From the NCBI RefSeq assembly GCF_008087665.1, contig NZ_CP042912.1, positions 3,782,001 through 3,846,000 on the forward strand: DNA of 64,000 bases, written 5' to 3'. Numbering within the stretch: position 1 is the first letter of the stretch; every line of letters begins with the position of its first letter. The stretch is from Mariniblastus fucicola. GTDB taxonomy: Bacteria > Planctomycetota > Planctomycetia > Pirellulales > Pirellulaceae. Positions 53,617-64,000 of the stretch are shown here, in pieces. Below the pieces are notes generated by a model that was not told where the DNA came from, did no database searches, and worked only from the letters and a program-made list of their open reading frames with translations. Position numbers and translations under genes: made by a program.

Positions 53617-55335
53617 ATGGACAATGTAGCTTCGCAGACTTCCCCGGTCGTTCCGCTAGTACAGATCGGCTCGCCGCAGCAAAAACCGCCGTCGCCTGCA
53701 CCGGTTCAGTCGAAACCGCCCGGCGATCCTCCTGCCAATTTCGCTGACTCCATTCCTATCGACATTTCGATGGAGCAGAAGCACGCGATCGAGAAAAGGA
53801 ACAAGGTCGTTCTGGAGAGCGAACTCTGGGAAAAGAAACTCTCGCTCACGCCGCGACCGTATCTGGCCCACGTGCAGTTCAGCAACTTTTGCAACATGTC
53901 GTGCATCATGTGCTGGAACGGAGCCAATCCGCGAACGAAAAAACTGACTCCGGAACTGGTCGAGAAACTGGCCACCGAACTCGGACCTGAACTCTCAGTT
54001 ATCGAACCGTACAGCGGCAGCGAACCTCTCGCACTCACCTGGAAAGAAACGCTACGGATCGCCAAACAGTATGGAGTGCTGCTGTTGATGACGACGAACG
54101 CCCAGTTTCTAACCGAGGCGCGGTTCCACGAACTGAAAGAGTTCACCGAAACGCTGTACCTTTCGATCGACTCTCACATCCCATACGTCTACGAGAAAAT
54201 TCGACTGCGGGCCAAGACGGACGATGTGTTCCGAAACATCGGACCCGCGATCAAACTGGCCAAAGAGCATGGTCTCGAATGCACCGTGAATATCGTGTTG
54301 ATGACCTACAACGCGGCTTTCATCGCTGATTCAGCCGCCTGGTTCAACGATCTTGGCATCGAATCGGTGAATGTGATTCAGATGATGGACGTGAATCACC
54401 AAAGCCATTACTACGACGCGCTGGCACATTGCTCGCCGGAGTACGTGAACCACGTCAAGGAGCAAACGATTCAGGTTTGTCGTGATCGAAAGATGCGTTT
54501 GATGTGGAACGTTGGTTACACGCAGACGTTTGATTTCCGCGAAGACGGCGTGCCCACGAATCAGCGTAAAGTGATGAACGATCACTGGAGTTGGCGGATG
54601 CGATACATGCATCCTGGCTTCTGTCGACAGGCCTACAACAGGGTGCGGATCGAAGTCGACGGAAACGTGACCCCGTGCTGCTACGCGACAGAGGATCAAC
54701 TGAAGCTTGGCAACCTGGGCGACGAAAACTTCTACTATGAAGTCTGGAACGGCGTCCAGGCTCAGGATTTGCGACGAGGCATGTACACCGGAGACGTGCC
54801 GAGCCTGTGCGTGAACTGCAACGTCCGCACGGTCCCCGATCCGAGGCCCAACATGCCATTTGTCGAACACGTTGAAACGGATCCGAAGTGGAAACGCTTC
54901 TTCCGCAAGGCGGTCGTTCGCGACGTTTCGATGAATGCGACCGGGCCAGATCACGCGATCCGACTGGAACAGGCCCCGTTGATGCAGTTGGAGACTCCGT
55001 ATAAATCCCGCAAACTGATTGTGGCGTTGGCTGCTGGCGGAGAGACAGGCCACGTCGTGACGGTGAAAGTTCGAGCGAAAATCAGGGACGGTGTTGCCCG
55101 TTTTGTGTTCCCGAAAAAAGCATGGGCGCAGCTTCGCACCAATGTTGGTTATTGGTGGGCGGCGTGGCAGCAATCGGACGATGGAAATTCGATCATTCGC
55201 GTCGACAGGATGCCTTGCGTGATTCGCCACGAGTCAATTCCGCGACTCGAGGGCAGCAAGCTGGGCTATGACGATGAAGGGCATCACGCGTTGGTCAACC
55301 TGGGCGCGGACAAAGCTCAAAGGTTGGGTTCCTGA
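53617..55335 (+). CDS. Radical SAM/SPASM enzyme 1
   Basis: 572 residues from ATG 53617 (AAGGAAT upstream). A Pro/Gln-rich head of about 45 residues precedes a helix and the radical SAM core: Cys92, Cys96 and Cys99 in FCNMSCIMCWNG bind the 4Fe-4S cluster. YSGSEPL replaces the usual GGEP motif. A SPASM-like auxiliary cluster domain follows (about 345-415: GFCRQAYNRVRIEVDGNVTP, then CCYA and SLCVNCNV). After residue 450 comes a domain of about 115 residues shared with enzyme 2 (GGE..., TN.G.W.A.WQ, LGY.DEG). SPASM enzymes usually modify peptides or proteins, some act on sugars. Its stop overlaps the sulfotransferase ATG by one base. Confidence 0.92.
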   Translation: MDNVASQTSPVVPLVQIGSPQQKPPSPAPVQSKPPGDPPANFADSIPIDISMEQKHAIEKRNKVVLESELWEKKLSLTPRPYLAHVQFSNFCNMSCIMCWNGANPRTKKLTPELVEKLATELGPELSVIEPYSGSEPLALTWKETLRIAKQYGVLLLMTTNAQFLTEARFHELKEFTETLYLSIDSHIPYVYEKIRLRAKTDDVFRNIGPAIKLAKEHGLECTVNIVLMTYNAAFIADSAAWFNDLGIESVNVIQMMDVNHQSHYYDALAHCSPEYVNHVKEQTIQVCRDRKMRLMWNVGYTQTFDFREDGVPTNQRKVMNDHWSWRMRYMHPGFCRQAYNRVRIEVDGNVTPCCYATEDQLKLGNLGDENFYYEVWNGVQAQDLRRGMYTGDVPSLCVNCNVRTVPDPRPNMPFVEHVETDPKWKRFFRKAVVRDVSMNATGPDHAIRLEQAPLMQLETPYKSRKLIVALAAGGETGHVVTVKVRAKIRDGVARFVFPKKAWAQLRTNVGYWWAAWQQSDDGNSIIRVDRMPCVIRHESIPRLEGSKLGYDDEGHHALVNLGADKAQRLGS

Positions 55336-56819
55336 TGTCTGCTACAACCTCCACGTCGCGAAACCGAATCGGAAACTGGCTGCTGAAGCTGAAGGGAAAC
55401 GGTCGCGCGATCGACAAAGCCAAATGGTTGATCGACAAAGGCAATCGAGACGAAGCTCTGCAGTTTCTGGATCATTCCGCCGAAGTCTTTGCTGGTTGCA
55501 GCAAACTCAAATCGGAGGCCGCCAACTTTTTGTTTCGGCTTGGTGAATTCGAGGCTGCCGTGGAATGGCTGCGTCGAGGTGGAATCTCGAACATGGACGA
55601 AGCCACGGTTTTTCGCTGGAGCCGAAAGCTCGAACGAATCGGCGACTTGCAGTTGGCTATCGAACTTTTGCATTTGCACGTCGAAAACAACGACCATCCA
55701 CCGGAACACGATCCTTCAGAGGCACACTTTCGACTGGCGAGACTGTATCGAATTCTGGGCGATGTCGACAGAAACATCGAACACGTTTCGCAGTGTTTGG
55801 AAACCGGAAACTATCCGAACGTGCTGTCGATGATATGTTCGCTGCGAAGCGATCGGGAAAAAAGTTTGCTGCTGGATCGCGTTGAAAATTTCAAACGCGT
55901 TGCCGAGCTTCCCGGGCACTACGCGATACGAATCAATTTTGCGATCTCGGACATCTACAAGCACAACGGCAACTATGAGCAATCGGCGATCCATCTTGGG
56001 AAAGCCCGTGACGAGTTTGAATGGAAGGGTCAGAAACTCACCGAAGGCAAACCGATCAAGCCTAGCTTCCTCATCATCGGAACGATGAAAAGCGGGACCA
56101 CGGGCTTCTATCACACGCTTTGCCAACACCCTCACGTGTACGAATCGGTACGAAAAGAGGCTCGCTTTTTCGGCAACTTGGAGGCTTCCAAAGACTGGTA
56201 CTTCGCGCATTTCCCGCGGCTTCCCGAGGGGCAATCGGGGATCACGGGCGAAGCCACGCCGAACTATTACACGTTAGATATCCACGAGCAAATTCAACAT
56301 ACGTTGCCCGACGCAAAACTGATTTGCCTGATGCGTGATCCGGCAACACGCGCGATCTCACAGTACTACCACGGTCTGCGTCACGGCGCGATCAAGCGGC
56401 CGATTGAGAAGTTCTTTAGCGAGAATGTTTTTGAAGAGCTCTCCGGAAAATCAGATGCCGAGTTGGAAACGATCGCCTATCAGGTCGGAGCAGGCAACCT
56501 GTCGTTCAATACGTCTCTGGTGTTCGGGCTCTACGTGCACTACTTGAGAAAATGGTTTCGCAAGTTCGACCCGAATCGAATCCTGTTGTTGACGCTTGAA
56601 GAGTTCAGCTCAAACCAGAATGCAACGATCACCAAAGCCTGCGATTTCCTTGGGCTTGATCGCCCCGAACCGCTGGAGCTAACGAAACCGCACAAAGGCA
56701 TCTACGATGCGGACGACGAAGCCGTGCAAAGGCTGTTGCCGCGATTGCAAGAGTTTTACGAACGGCCCAATCGGCTGCTGTTCGAGGAATTTGGAATTCA
56801 GTTCGACACAAATCACTAA
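55335..56819 (+). CDS. TPR-sulfotransferase
   Basis: 494 residues. Residues 1-235 are TPR-like helical repeats (RGNRDEAL-type and LFRLGEFEAAVEWLRRG, IYKHNGNYEQSAIHLGKA). The sulfotransferase domain follows: 5'-PSB loop FLIIGTMKSGTTGFYHTL (245-262), GEATPNYY with the likely catalytic Glu306, and the 3'-phosphate motif LMRDPATRAISQYYH (332-346). It would transfer sulfate from PAPS to a sugar, peptide tyrosine or other hydroxyl; the closest look is to heparan-sulfate/TPST-like enzymes. Both ends overlap the radical SAM genes by one base (TGATG and TAATG). Confidence 0.93.
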   Translation: MSATTSTSRNRIGNWLLKLKGNGRAIDKAKWLIDKGNRDEALQFLDHSAEVFAGCSKLKSEAANFLFRLGEFEAAVEWLRRGGISNMDEATVFRWSRKLERIGDLQLAIELLHLHVENNDHPPEHDPSEAHFRLARLYRILGDVDRNIEHVSQCLETGNYPNVLSMICSLRSDREKSLLLDRVENFKRVAELPGHYAIRINFAISDIYKHNGNYEQSAIHLGKARDEFEWKGQKLTEGKPIKPSFLIIGTMKSGTTGFYHTLCQHPHVYESVRKEARFFGNLEASKDWYFAHFPRLPEGQSGITGEATPNYYTLDIHEQIQHTLPDAKLICLMRDPATRAISQYYHGLRHGAIKRPIEKFFSENVFEELSGKSDAELETIAYQVGAGNLSFNTSLVFGLYVHYLRKWFRKFDPNRILLLTLEEFSSNQNATITKACDFLGLDRPEPLELTKPHKGIYDADDEAVQRLLPRLQEFYERPNRLLFEEFGIQFDTNH

Positions 56820-58453
56820 TGGAAACTGACTTTGTCAGAGCGATTATGCACGACTCAAAAACAACCAGCCGTATCGAACTGCCGCTATTCACGACTGAAC
56901 AGAAACGTGACGTCGAGAAACTAAATCGGGAAATCCTCGAAATTGAACTTAACGAAAATCGCTACGAGTTTGCGTCGCGGCCTCACGAGGCGCACATCCA
57001 GTTCAGCAACTTTTGCAACATGTCATGTGTCATGTGCTGGAATGGAAACAATCCAAAAACACAAAAGCTGACCGAAGAGCTGGTCGCCAAAGTTGCTGAC
57101 CAACTGGGGCCTCACCTGTCGCTGATCCAGCCCTACGACGGTAGTGAACCGTTGATCCTTACCTGGGAAGAAACAAGAGATCTGGCCCGGAAGTACGGCG
57201 TTCAGCTGAAAATCACGACCAATGTTCAATTCCTTGACGAAGAAAAATTCAACGAACTGAAGGACATCACGCAGACACTGTGTCTTTCGATTGACACGCA
57301 CGTTCCGGAAATCTTTGAAAAGATTCGATTGCGTTCGAACTCGGGAAAGGTATTCAAGAACTTCGCGGAAACCGCCCAGCGATGTCGCGAAGCGAATCTG
57401 GAGTGCACGGTCAATGTGGTTTTGATGATGGAGAACCTGCCATTCATGCCCGACACGCTGAGGTATTTTGCAGAGATGGGTTACGACGATGTCAATCTGA
57501 TGCAAATGATCGACATTAACAGCGACAGTAACTTTCACGATCCGCTGGCTCATTTTTCAGACGAGTTTCTGGAGTGGGTCAAGCAGGACTGCATTGCGGC
57601 GTGCAAGGAATCCAAAATCCGAATGCTGTGGAATGTTGGCCAGATGGAGATCTTTGACTATCGCGAGAATCCGACGCCACTCGATCCACGTAGAAAAGAA
57701 GAGAACCATTTCGACTGGCGCATGCGACTGCACTTTCCGGGCTTCTGCCGCAACGTGATGAACAAGATCCGCATTGAGGCCGACGGAAACGTTGCACCTT
57801 GCTGTTACGCGACGCAAGGACAGCTTTCGCTCGGCAACCTGAATCAGCAAAATTTTGAGGAGATCTGGAACGGCACCGAAGCCAAAGATTTGCGTCGGGC
57901 AATGTACTGCAGAGACCTGCCGTCGCTGTGTACCGAATGTCGCATCAACGAGCCTATGGCTCCCCGAGACAACCTGCCGTTTGTGGCCAAGGTGATGCAG
58001 GAACAGCCGGAGTTTTTCGCCGGAAGTTGCGAATCAGATCTGAAAATCATCTCACCAGAGCACGTTGCTCGCATGGCAGAGGCCCCAATCTTTCGTTTCG
58101 AAAGCCCGTCGCGAACCCCGGAAATTCTGGTAGCGGTCGCGCGTGGCGGCGAAGCGGATTGCGTGGATACGTTTCGAACGAGAGCGAGCTTTGACGAAAA
58201 CGGGATTGGCTCGTTCGCGATTCCGGCTGAGCTGTTTGCACGGCTGAAAACGAATCACGGTCAATGGATTGCTGTTTGGCAAGCCGGTGAGAACGGAACG
58301 GCATTGCATCGCTGTGAGAAGTTACAGTGCTTTATCTCGCACCAATCAATGCAGCGTCTCGACGGCAGTACGTTGGGCTACACCGACGAGGGATACCAAC
58401 CGCTTTATGAATTGGGGGCCGCGAAACCCGTCGGGTTTGCAAAAGCTTCGTAG
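56819..58453 (+). CDS. Radical SAM/SPASM enzyme 2
   Basis: 544 residues. A paralog of enzyme 1, about half identical over the core. Cys66, Cys70 and Cys73 in FCNMSCVMCWNGN bind the cluster; PYDGSEPLILTWEET follows. SPASM region at about 320-385 (GFCRNVMNKIRIEADGNVAP, CCYA, SLCTECRIN). C-terminal domain at about 420-535 shared with enzyme 1, with FRFESP, ARGGEA, LKTNHGQWIAVWQ and LGYTDEGY. It lacks the Pro-rich head of enzyme 1. The start is set by the TAATG overlap with the sulfotransferase. Confidence 0.92.
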   Translation: METDFVRAIMHDSKTTSRIELPLFTTEQKRDVEKLNREILEIELNENRYEFASRPHEAHIQFSNFCNMSCVMCWNGNNPKTQKLTEELVAKVADQLGPHLSLIQPYDGSEPLILTWEETRDLARKYGVQLKITTNVQFLDEEKFNELKDITQTLCLSIDTHVPEIFEKIRLRSNSGKVFKNFAETAQRCREANLECTVNVVLMMENLPFMPDTLRYFAEMGYDDVNLMQMIDINSDSNFHDPLAHFSDEFLEWVKQDCIAACKESKIRMLWNVGQMEIFDYRENPTPLDPRRKEENHFDWRMRLHFPGFCRNVMNKIRIEADGNVAPCCYATQGQLSLGNLNQQNFEEIWNGTEAKDLRRAMYCRDLPSLCTECRINEPMAPRDNLPFVAKVMQEQPEFFAGSCESDLKIISPEHVARMAEAPIFRFESPSRTPEILVAVARGGEADCVDTFRTRASFDENGIGSFAIPAELFARLKTNHGQWIAVWQAGENGTALHRCEKLQCFISHQSMQRLDGSTLGYTDEGYQPLYELGAAKPVGFAKAS

Positions 58454-58510
58454 CGATTCAGTGAAACCTGAACCAATCGATTGATTGTGACCTTTGACGG
58501 CAAAGCGAAT

Positions 58511-59659
<1,149 letters not shown>

Positions 59660-61153
59660 TCAACTCGTGAACAGTCCGTCCCCCTTGGAGCTGTCGAACT
59701 CGACACGCATCCCACGAACCTGAAACAATCGCGACCAACTATCGTCGAGGCACTTCTCCGCCTGGTCGATTGGAATCGCGGTCCAACGACCTGACGAATC
59801 AACATTAGCCAGCCCGAGCCTCGCAAGTTTTCCGAGTGAATCGAAGATTTCAAAGTCGATATCAACGCTCGTCAAGTCCGCAAGATAGGCTTCAACTTCG
59901 GCATCCATCTCGTCGCTGGTCATCCCTTTAAACGGCTGGCCTGTGGATTCACTTTGCCGCTGCGTCTGCCACAGAATTGCGTAGCCAAGAATCGCCTCTA
60001 AAAGTTCCTGCTCTTCGGCCTCATTAAGAATCCGATACAGCACTCCTGAATTGTTGCCGAGGTTTTTCAGGTAGAGACTTTTCGTCAGCCCGAATTGATA
60101 TTTCTGCTTGGTCCTGAAATAGCTCAACACCGACTTGATCACGTATCCACCGATTGCTCCAAGCACAAGCAGCACGGCGAGGACGTTGTCGTACGAAGCA
60201 ACTGCCAGAACGGCGAGAAACACAGCAGCTGTCCGGGATATCTTGTACAGCGCCATCGCTGTCGGCAACAAAATTTTGCCACGATCCAGCATCGAAAGCC
60301 GGACCTTGCTACCGGGCAGCAACATTTCAAGATCCGTTTCAGGAATGTTCTTGAAAGTCTTCAGGTAAACGTGGTCCGCGTCCATCGCATCGGCATCATT
60401 GCCTGCCAACAAACGTGAAATCCTTTCTGTCAGCACCTTTCGCCGATTCGGTTTGTCGGTCGCATCAAGAGGTTCACCCGGTTTTGGAGCCACCGATTCG
60501 GGTTTAAGGCGAAACGCCATAATCAGCCGCTCAAACTCAGGCAGCTCAATCGTTTCTGCACGAAAGAAGTTTCGCCATCGCCGACGCTGGACTTCTACGA
60601 CGTGGTAACCTCGAGCGAAAATTTCCAGCCGTGCGTACAGATCAAAGTTAACTTCCAAACGCACGCCCCACTGAGAGGCAACTTCGACTGCTCGCTCCAG
60701 ATCTTTCCGCTCCAGGCGTACGTAATGAGCGCTGAACAGCAAACCGGAAACACGATCGAACAGTTTTTCGGTCAGTTCATTGCGAATCTTCCCGTCTCGA
60801 TTGGTAAGTTCAACGGCTTGCGAATCGGGATCGAGCGGACCGTAGATTTCTTCCAGCTGCAACAATTGCGTGAGATGTTCCGCATGAAAGATCCGCTGCA
60901 GTCGGGCGCACATCGCCGTAAACAGAACGCCATGTTGGCCGCGGATTTGATATCTCTCGATGAGATCGAGCACCAAATCATGATGCCGCAGCGGAATAAA
61001 AGTCGTTCGCGAGTCGAGCGATCGCGCAATCGGATTGTCTTCGATCGATGCGACAAGCTGCTCTTGATCCGTTCCCATTTCAGGATGATCGTCCAAAGAG
61101 TGTTTCATCGAAACGGGATTCGACCCATTTCTGATGATCTTGGCTGAATTCAC
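59660..61153 (-). CDS. DUF3754 membrane protein
   Basis: 497 residues from GTG 61153, supported by GGAAG five bases upstream. The DUF3754 core VYLKTFKNIPETDLEMLLPG at about 265-284 is followed by two membrane segments (AAVFLAVLAVASYDNVLAVL and LLVLGAIGGYVI). N-terminal part soluble and helical. The family (TMEM143-like in eukaryotes) has no established function. The gene lies downstream of rpmF, but the rpmF terminator intervenes. Confidence 0.88.
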   Translation of the reverse strand: MNSAKIIRNGSNPVSMKHSLDDHPEMGTDQEQLVASIEDNPIARSLDSRTTFIPLRHHDLVLDLIERYQIRGQHGVLFTAMCARLQRIFHAEHLTQLLQLEEIYGPLDPDSQAVELTNRDGKIRNELTEKLFDRVSGLLFSAHYVRLERKDLERAVEVASQWGVRLEVNFDLYARLEIFARGYHVVEVQRRRWRNFFRAETIELPEFERLIMAFRLKPESVAPKPGEPLDATDKPNRRKVLTERISRLLAGNDADAMDADHVYLKTFKNIPETDLEMLLPGSKVRLSMLDRGKILLPTAMALYKISRTAAVFLAVLAVASYDNVLAVLLVLGAIGGYVIKSVLSYFRTKQKYQFGLTKSLYLKNLGNNSGVLYRILNEAEEQELLEAILGYAILWQTQRQSESTGQPFKGMTSDEMDAEVEAYLADLTSVDIDFEIFDSLGKLARLGLANVDSSGRWTAIPIDQAEKCLDDSWSRLFQVRGMRVEFDSSKGDGLFTS

Positions 61154-61164
61154 CAGTCTTCCAA

Positions 61165-61197
61165 CGAAAAAAGCGAGAGACCGGTGGGCCCTCGCTC
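61165..61197 (-). terminator. Terminator of rpmF
   Basis: AGCGAG (61172-61177) pairs with CTCGCT (61191-61196) around an inner GGCC-rich loop. On the minus strand it is followed by TTTTTTCG. It lies 31 bases after the rpmF stop. Confidence 0.7.
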
Positions 61198-61227
61198 ATT
61201 CTAATCGCATTCTGTAGCAACGTGTTA

Positions 61228-61422
61228 CTATGCAGTCGCTGCTTCGTCGTTCTTGTTATCAACGACGCGACCCATGTAAAATCCACAAGTCGGGCACATG
61301 ACGTGCGTTGGCAATCGAGTACTGCACTTGGGACAGACCGTCAGATTCTTTGCCTTCACCTGGTGATGGGAGCGACGCTTGCCGGTACGTGAGTTTGAAT
61401 GTTTGCGCTTTGGAACAGCCAT
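61228..61422 (-). CDS. rpmF: 50S ribosomal protein L32
   Basis: 64 residues. MAVPKRKHSNSRTGKRRSHH is the universal L32 start; a zinc ribbon follows (CPKC...CPTC, about 30-46). The ATG has GGAAAA five to ten bases upstream. A component of the large ribosomal subunit. It has its own promoter, a structured leader and a terminator, so it is probably monocistronic, unlike rpmF-plsX operons elsewhere. Confidence 0.97.
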   Translation of the reverse strand: MAVPKRKHSNSRTGKRRSHHQVKAKNLTVCPKCSTRLPTHVMCPTCGFYMGRVVDNKNDEAATA

Positions 61423-61458
61423 TTTTCCAGCGTATTGTTGAGTTTAAATGGTTAGATG

Positions 61459-61504
61459 GGCCAAACTTTGGCCGTGAGCTTAACGCTCGTTCTTCCGTCG
61501 GAAG
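61459..61504 (-). promoter_or_regulatory. Two perfect hairpins in the rpmF leader
   Basis: 61459-61473 is a perfect palindrome with a single-base centre (GGCCAAA C TTTGGCC). 61492-61504 is another (CTTCCG T CGGAAG). Both lie in the transcribed stretch between the -10 and the ATG, about 35 and 70 bases from the start codon. Confidence 0.5.
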
Positions 61505-61510
61505 CGGCGG

Positions 61511-61539
61511 ATAATAGCCAATATTCGACGTTTTTTCAA
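61511..61539 (-). promoter_or_regulatory. Promoter of rpmF
   Basis: Read on the minus strand: TTGAAA (61539-61534), a 17-base spacer, TATTAT (61516-61511). Each box has five of six matches to the sigma-70-type consensus. The -10 ends about 88 bases before the ATG. Confidence 0.72.
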
Positions 61540-61816
61540 TGGCTCGGCCCAAAAATCATTGCAGTTCATCAAGTTTTCGAGTTTTTCATGTCTTTCTCGA
61601 CAGGAATGCAACGACCAGCAAGTTTTTGACCGAGAAAAGTCAACAATACCAACGAATTCGCACGTTCGGCATGCAGGAATTATTTTCCAGGGGTTGACAG
61701 CATCCCCACCTGGCAATTAATCGTGTCCTCCCTGAGAGATGACTTTTAGCCATACGCATTATTAATAGGGCACCTCAATTGCCCGTACAGGAAAGACACC
61801 GGGGCACGGAGAAACG

Positions 61817-64000
61817 ATGTCGAAAATACTGATCATTGCCGAGAAACCAAGCGTTGCGACTGATTTGGCGCGGGTCCTTGGCAAAATGCCGGAGTTCGGC
61901 AAGTTCGAGAAAAAGAAAGATTACTTCGAGAACGACAAAGCCTACATCTCCTCCGCGATCGGCCACCTCGTTGAGCTGAAAATGCCGCTGACTCCAGAAG
62001 GCAAAAAATTGCCCTGGGGCATGAAGCACCTTCCGGTGTTGCCAAGCGAATTCGAACTGCAACCGATCGAACGTAGCGAATCGCGATACAAGCTACTGGT
62101 GCGGTTGATGAAAAAGAAGGACGTCGACACCGTCGTCAACGCTTGCGATGCCGGGCGTGAAGGTGAGCTAATTTTTCGGTACGTTCTGAAGCTTGCTGAC
62201 CTGAAGAAAGATTTCACGGTCAAGCGAATGTGGATGCAGTCGATGACCGACGATTCCATCAAAGACGCTTGGGCGAATCTCCGCAGCGACGATGAAATGT
62301 CCAATCTTGCCGACGCCGCAATGTGCCGCTCGGAGAGCGATTGGCTGATCGGACTCAACGGCACCCGCGCCCTGACCGCGTTCAACTCGCGCAACGGCGG
62401 ATTTAATGTAACGACTGCAGGTCGCGTGCAGACTCCGACGCTTTCGATCATCGCTGAGCGCGAACTTGAAATCCGCAGTTTCGTTCCGCGGACATACTGG
62501 GAAGTCCACAGTGATTTCGACGTCAAAGCTGGCCAATATCGCGGACGCTGGTTCCGTGAAGGATTCAAGAAGGATGAGAATGACGAGCACAAAAAAGCCG
62601 AACGACTGTGGGACCTTGCCGACGCAGAAGCGATCAAAGCGAGATGTCTTGGCAAAGAGGGTATCGTTGAGGAATCAAAAAAGCCTTCGAAATCAGCCCC
62701 GCCATTGCTGTACGATTTGACATCGTTGCAACGCGAAGGAAACTCGAAACACGGCTTTCCTGCTCGCAGAACTTTGCAATTGGCTCAGGCCTGCTACGAC
62801 CGCTACAAAATCCTGACCTATCCGCGTACCGATTCGAAGTATCTGCCAGAGGATTACATCGAAACGGTCAAGGAAACGATTGCCAAACTTGGAAGCGGGA
62901 AAGCCAACGCGCCGATCGACAGCACGATTCAAAACTGTGCGAAATGGATCCTGTCCAACGATCGCGTAAGTCCGACGAAACGAATCTTTAACTCGGCAAA
63001 AGTCACGGATCACTTCGCGATCATCCCGACTGGCAAAATGCCACCGGCATCGCTCGATGAAGGTGCTGCCAAGATCTACAACCTGGTGATGCGACGCTTC
63101 CTCGCGATTTTCTATCCGCACGCCGAATACGAAATCACCAAACGAATCACCCGTGTTGGCGAAGACTCGTTTAAAACAGACGGTAAAGTTCTGATCGTCC
63201 CCGGCTACCTGGAAGTTTACGGTCGCAAGGCCGGGGTTGCTGCCGAAGCCGACGAACTGGTCATCGCCGAAGACGGCGAAACTGCTCAGACGGCCGAAGT
63301 TGAAGTCACCGAAAAGGAAACACGGCCTCCAGCGAGATACACCGATGCCACGTTGCTTTCGGCGATGGAGTCAGCAGGAAAACGCGTTGAAGACGACGAA
63401 CTTCGTGACGCCATGAGCGAACGCGGACTCGGAACTCCCGCCACACGTGCGGCGATCATCGAAAACCTGATCCGTCAAAAGTATTTGTTCCGTAACGAGA
63501 TCCGTAAAAGCGAACTGGTCGCCAGCAATAAATCGCTGGCGTTGTTCGAGCTGCTTAAACAGATGGACATCGAAGTTCTGGCGTCGCCCGAGATGACTGG
63601 CGAGTGGGAGCACAAGCTCAAGGAGATGGAGCAGGGCAGGCTTGATCGCGAAACGTTCATGAACGAAATTCGTCAGGTCACCAACACGATCGTTGACCAA
63701 ACAAAGTCGTTCACCGAAGAAATCGTTAACCGCAAGTTCCCGGATCTGCATGCGAAGTGTCCGGAATGCGGAAAGATGGAACACCATCAAACGGACGGTC
63801 TTTTCAAGTGCAAGGATCCTGAATGCATTTTCAAGATCAAGAAGCACATTGCCAGTCACGAGCTTACCGAAGCAGAAGCCAAGACGTTACTCAATGAGGG
63901 CAAGGTTGGACCGATCGAAGACTTCAAGAACCGCTTTGGCCAGCCGTTTTCTGCCGAACTGGTTTTGGAGAAACCGAAGAAGGTCTGGAAGCTCAATTTC
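61817..64000 (+). CDS. topB: DNA topoisomerase III (5' part, runs off the window)
   Basis: 728 codons are present, with no stop. ATG 61817 has CGGAGA five bases upstream. Toprim motifs: IIAEKPSVA and [12 protein letters not shown]. The layout GHLVELKMP...W..KHLPVLP.EF is TopB-type. The catalytic Tyr335 is in [26 protein letters not shown] and [16 protein letters not shown] are further signatures. A four-Cys zinc ribbon starts at about residue 648 (CPEC...CKDPEC). It relaxes or decatenates DNA by single-strand passage. The C-terminus lies beyond the window. Confidence 0.95.
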   Translation, partial: MSKILIIAEKPSVATDLARVLGKMPEFGKFEKKKDYFENDKAYISSAIGHLVELKMPLTPEGKKLPWGMKHLPVLPSEFELQPIERSESRYKLLVRLMKKKDVDTVVNACDAGREGELIFRYVLKLADLKKDFTVKRMWMQSMTDDSIKDAWANLRSDDEMSNLADAAMCRSESDWLIGLNGTRALTAFNSRNGGFNVTTAGRVQTPTLSIIAERELEIRSFVPRTYWEVHSDFDVKAGQYRGRWFREGFKKDENDEHKKAERLWDLADAEAIKARCLGKEGIVEESKKPSKSAPPLLYDLTSLQREGNSKHGFPARRTLQLAQACYDRYKILTYPRTDSKYLPEDYIETVKETIAKLGSGKANAPIDSTIQNCAKWILSNDRVSPTKRIFNSAKVTDHFAIIPTGKMPPASLDEGAAKIYNLVMRRFLAIFYPHAEYEITKRITRVGEDSFKTDGKVLIVPGYLEVYGRKAGVAAEADELVIAEDGETAQTAEVEVTEKETRPPARYTDATLLSAMESAGKRVEDDELRDAMSERGLGTPATRAAIIENLIRQKYLFRNEIRKSELVASNKSLALFELLKQMDIEVLASPEMTGEWEHKLKEMEQGRLDRETFMNEIRQVTNTIVDQTKSFTEEIVNRKFPDLHAKCPECGKMEHHQTDGLFKCKDPECIFKIKKHIASHELTEAEAKTLLNEGKVGPIEDFKNRFGQPFSAELVLEKPKKVWKLNF

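Noticed and set aside
61694-61722. TTGACA as a promoter for topB
   Set aside because: The -35 is perfect, but no acceptable -10 lies 16-18 bases downstream.

Overview
The window looks like chromosomal DNA of a planctomycete, probably of the Pirellulales type; the genus cannot be told from the sequence alone. The signs are: an extracellular nuclease with an N-terminal LEGRRLL-type tag and a C-terminal dockerin; TPR-sulfotransferases and Tat-exported TIM-barrel proteins; many large secreted or membrane proteins of no known function; a tRNA-Ile/tRNA-Ala pair with no rRNA beside it; and bipartite planctomycete-type hairpin repeats. There is no phage, transposase, integrase or CRISPR array. Codon use looks even, so most of this reads as core or lineage-conserved sequence.

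Layout. 0-7 kb: membrane TPR protein, Rieske ferredoxin, deoxynucleoside kinase, two proteins of unknown function. 7-16 kb: dockerin-tagged endonuclease/phosphatase-fold protein, a LolD/LolE-type ABC pair, lysS, a repeat-rich gap, and gap (GAPDH). 16-19 kb: tRNA-Phe, a thioredoxin-fold secreted protein, tRNA-Ile and tRNA-Ala, with promoters and terminators. 19-27 kb: a giant RND/MMPL exporter, a PpiD/SurA-like membrane chaperone, an aldehyde dehydrogenase and a DUF1328 protein. 27-33.4 kb: a five-gene tripartite ABC exporter (two FtsX-type permeases, ATPase, HlyD-type adaptor, Cys-rich lipoprotein), preceded by a Cys-rich secreted protein. 33-37 kb: uxaC, a second endonuclease/phosphatase-fold lipoprotein, an M48 protease. 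37.7-51 kb: a complete-looking type II secretion/type IV pilus-like operon (three pseudopilins, PilM/PilN-like, PilO/GspM-like, PilT-like and GspE-like ATPases, GspF, coiled-coil protein, secretin, TPR lipoprotein). 51-58.5 kb: a tandem pair of unknown paralogous proteins, a Tat-exported sugar isomerase-like protein, two small proteins, and a tightly coupled radical SAM / TPR-sulfotransferase / radical SAM operon. 58.5-64 kb: hemB, a DUF3754 membrane protein, rpmF with a structured leader, and the start of topB.

The best candidate for an undescribed system is the 53.2-58.5 kb operon. Two paralogous radical SAM/SPASM enzymes with a shared, unrecognised C-terminal domain flank a TPR-sulfotransferase, and each junction overlaps by one base. 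A 98-residue protein with a strong ribosome binding site lies just upstream. Second is the translationally coupled paralog pair at 51 kb, marked by a PW..P.A.RW start and a PP..WG.FW end. Third is the Cys-rich tripartite ABC exporter locus.
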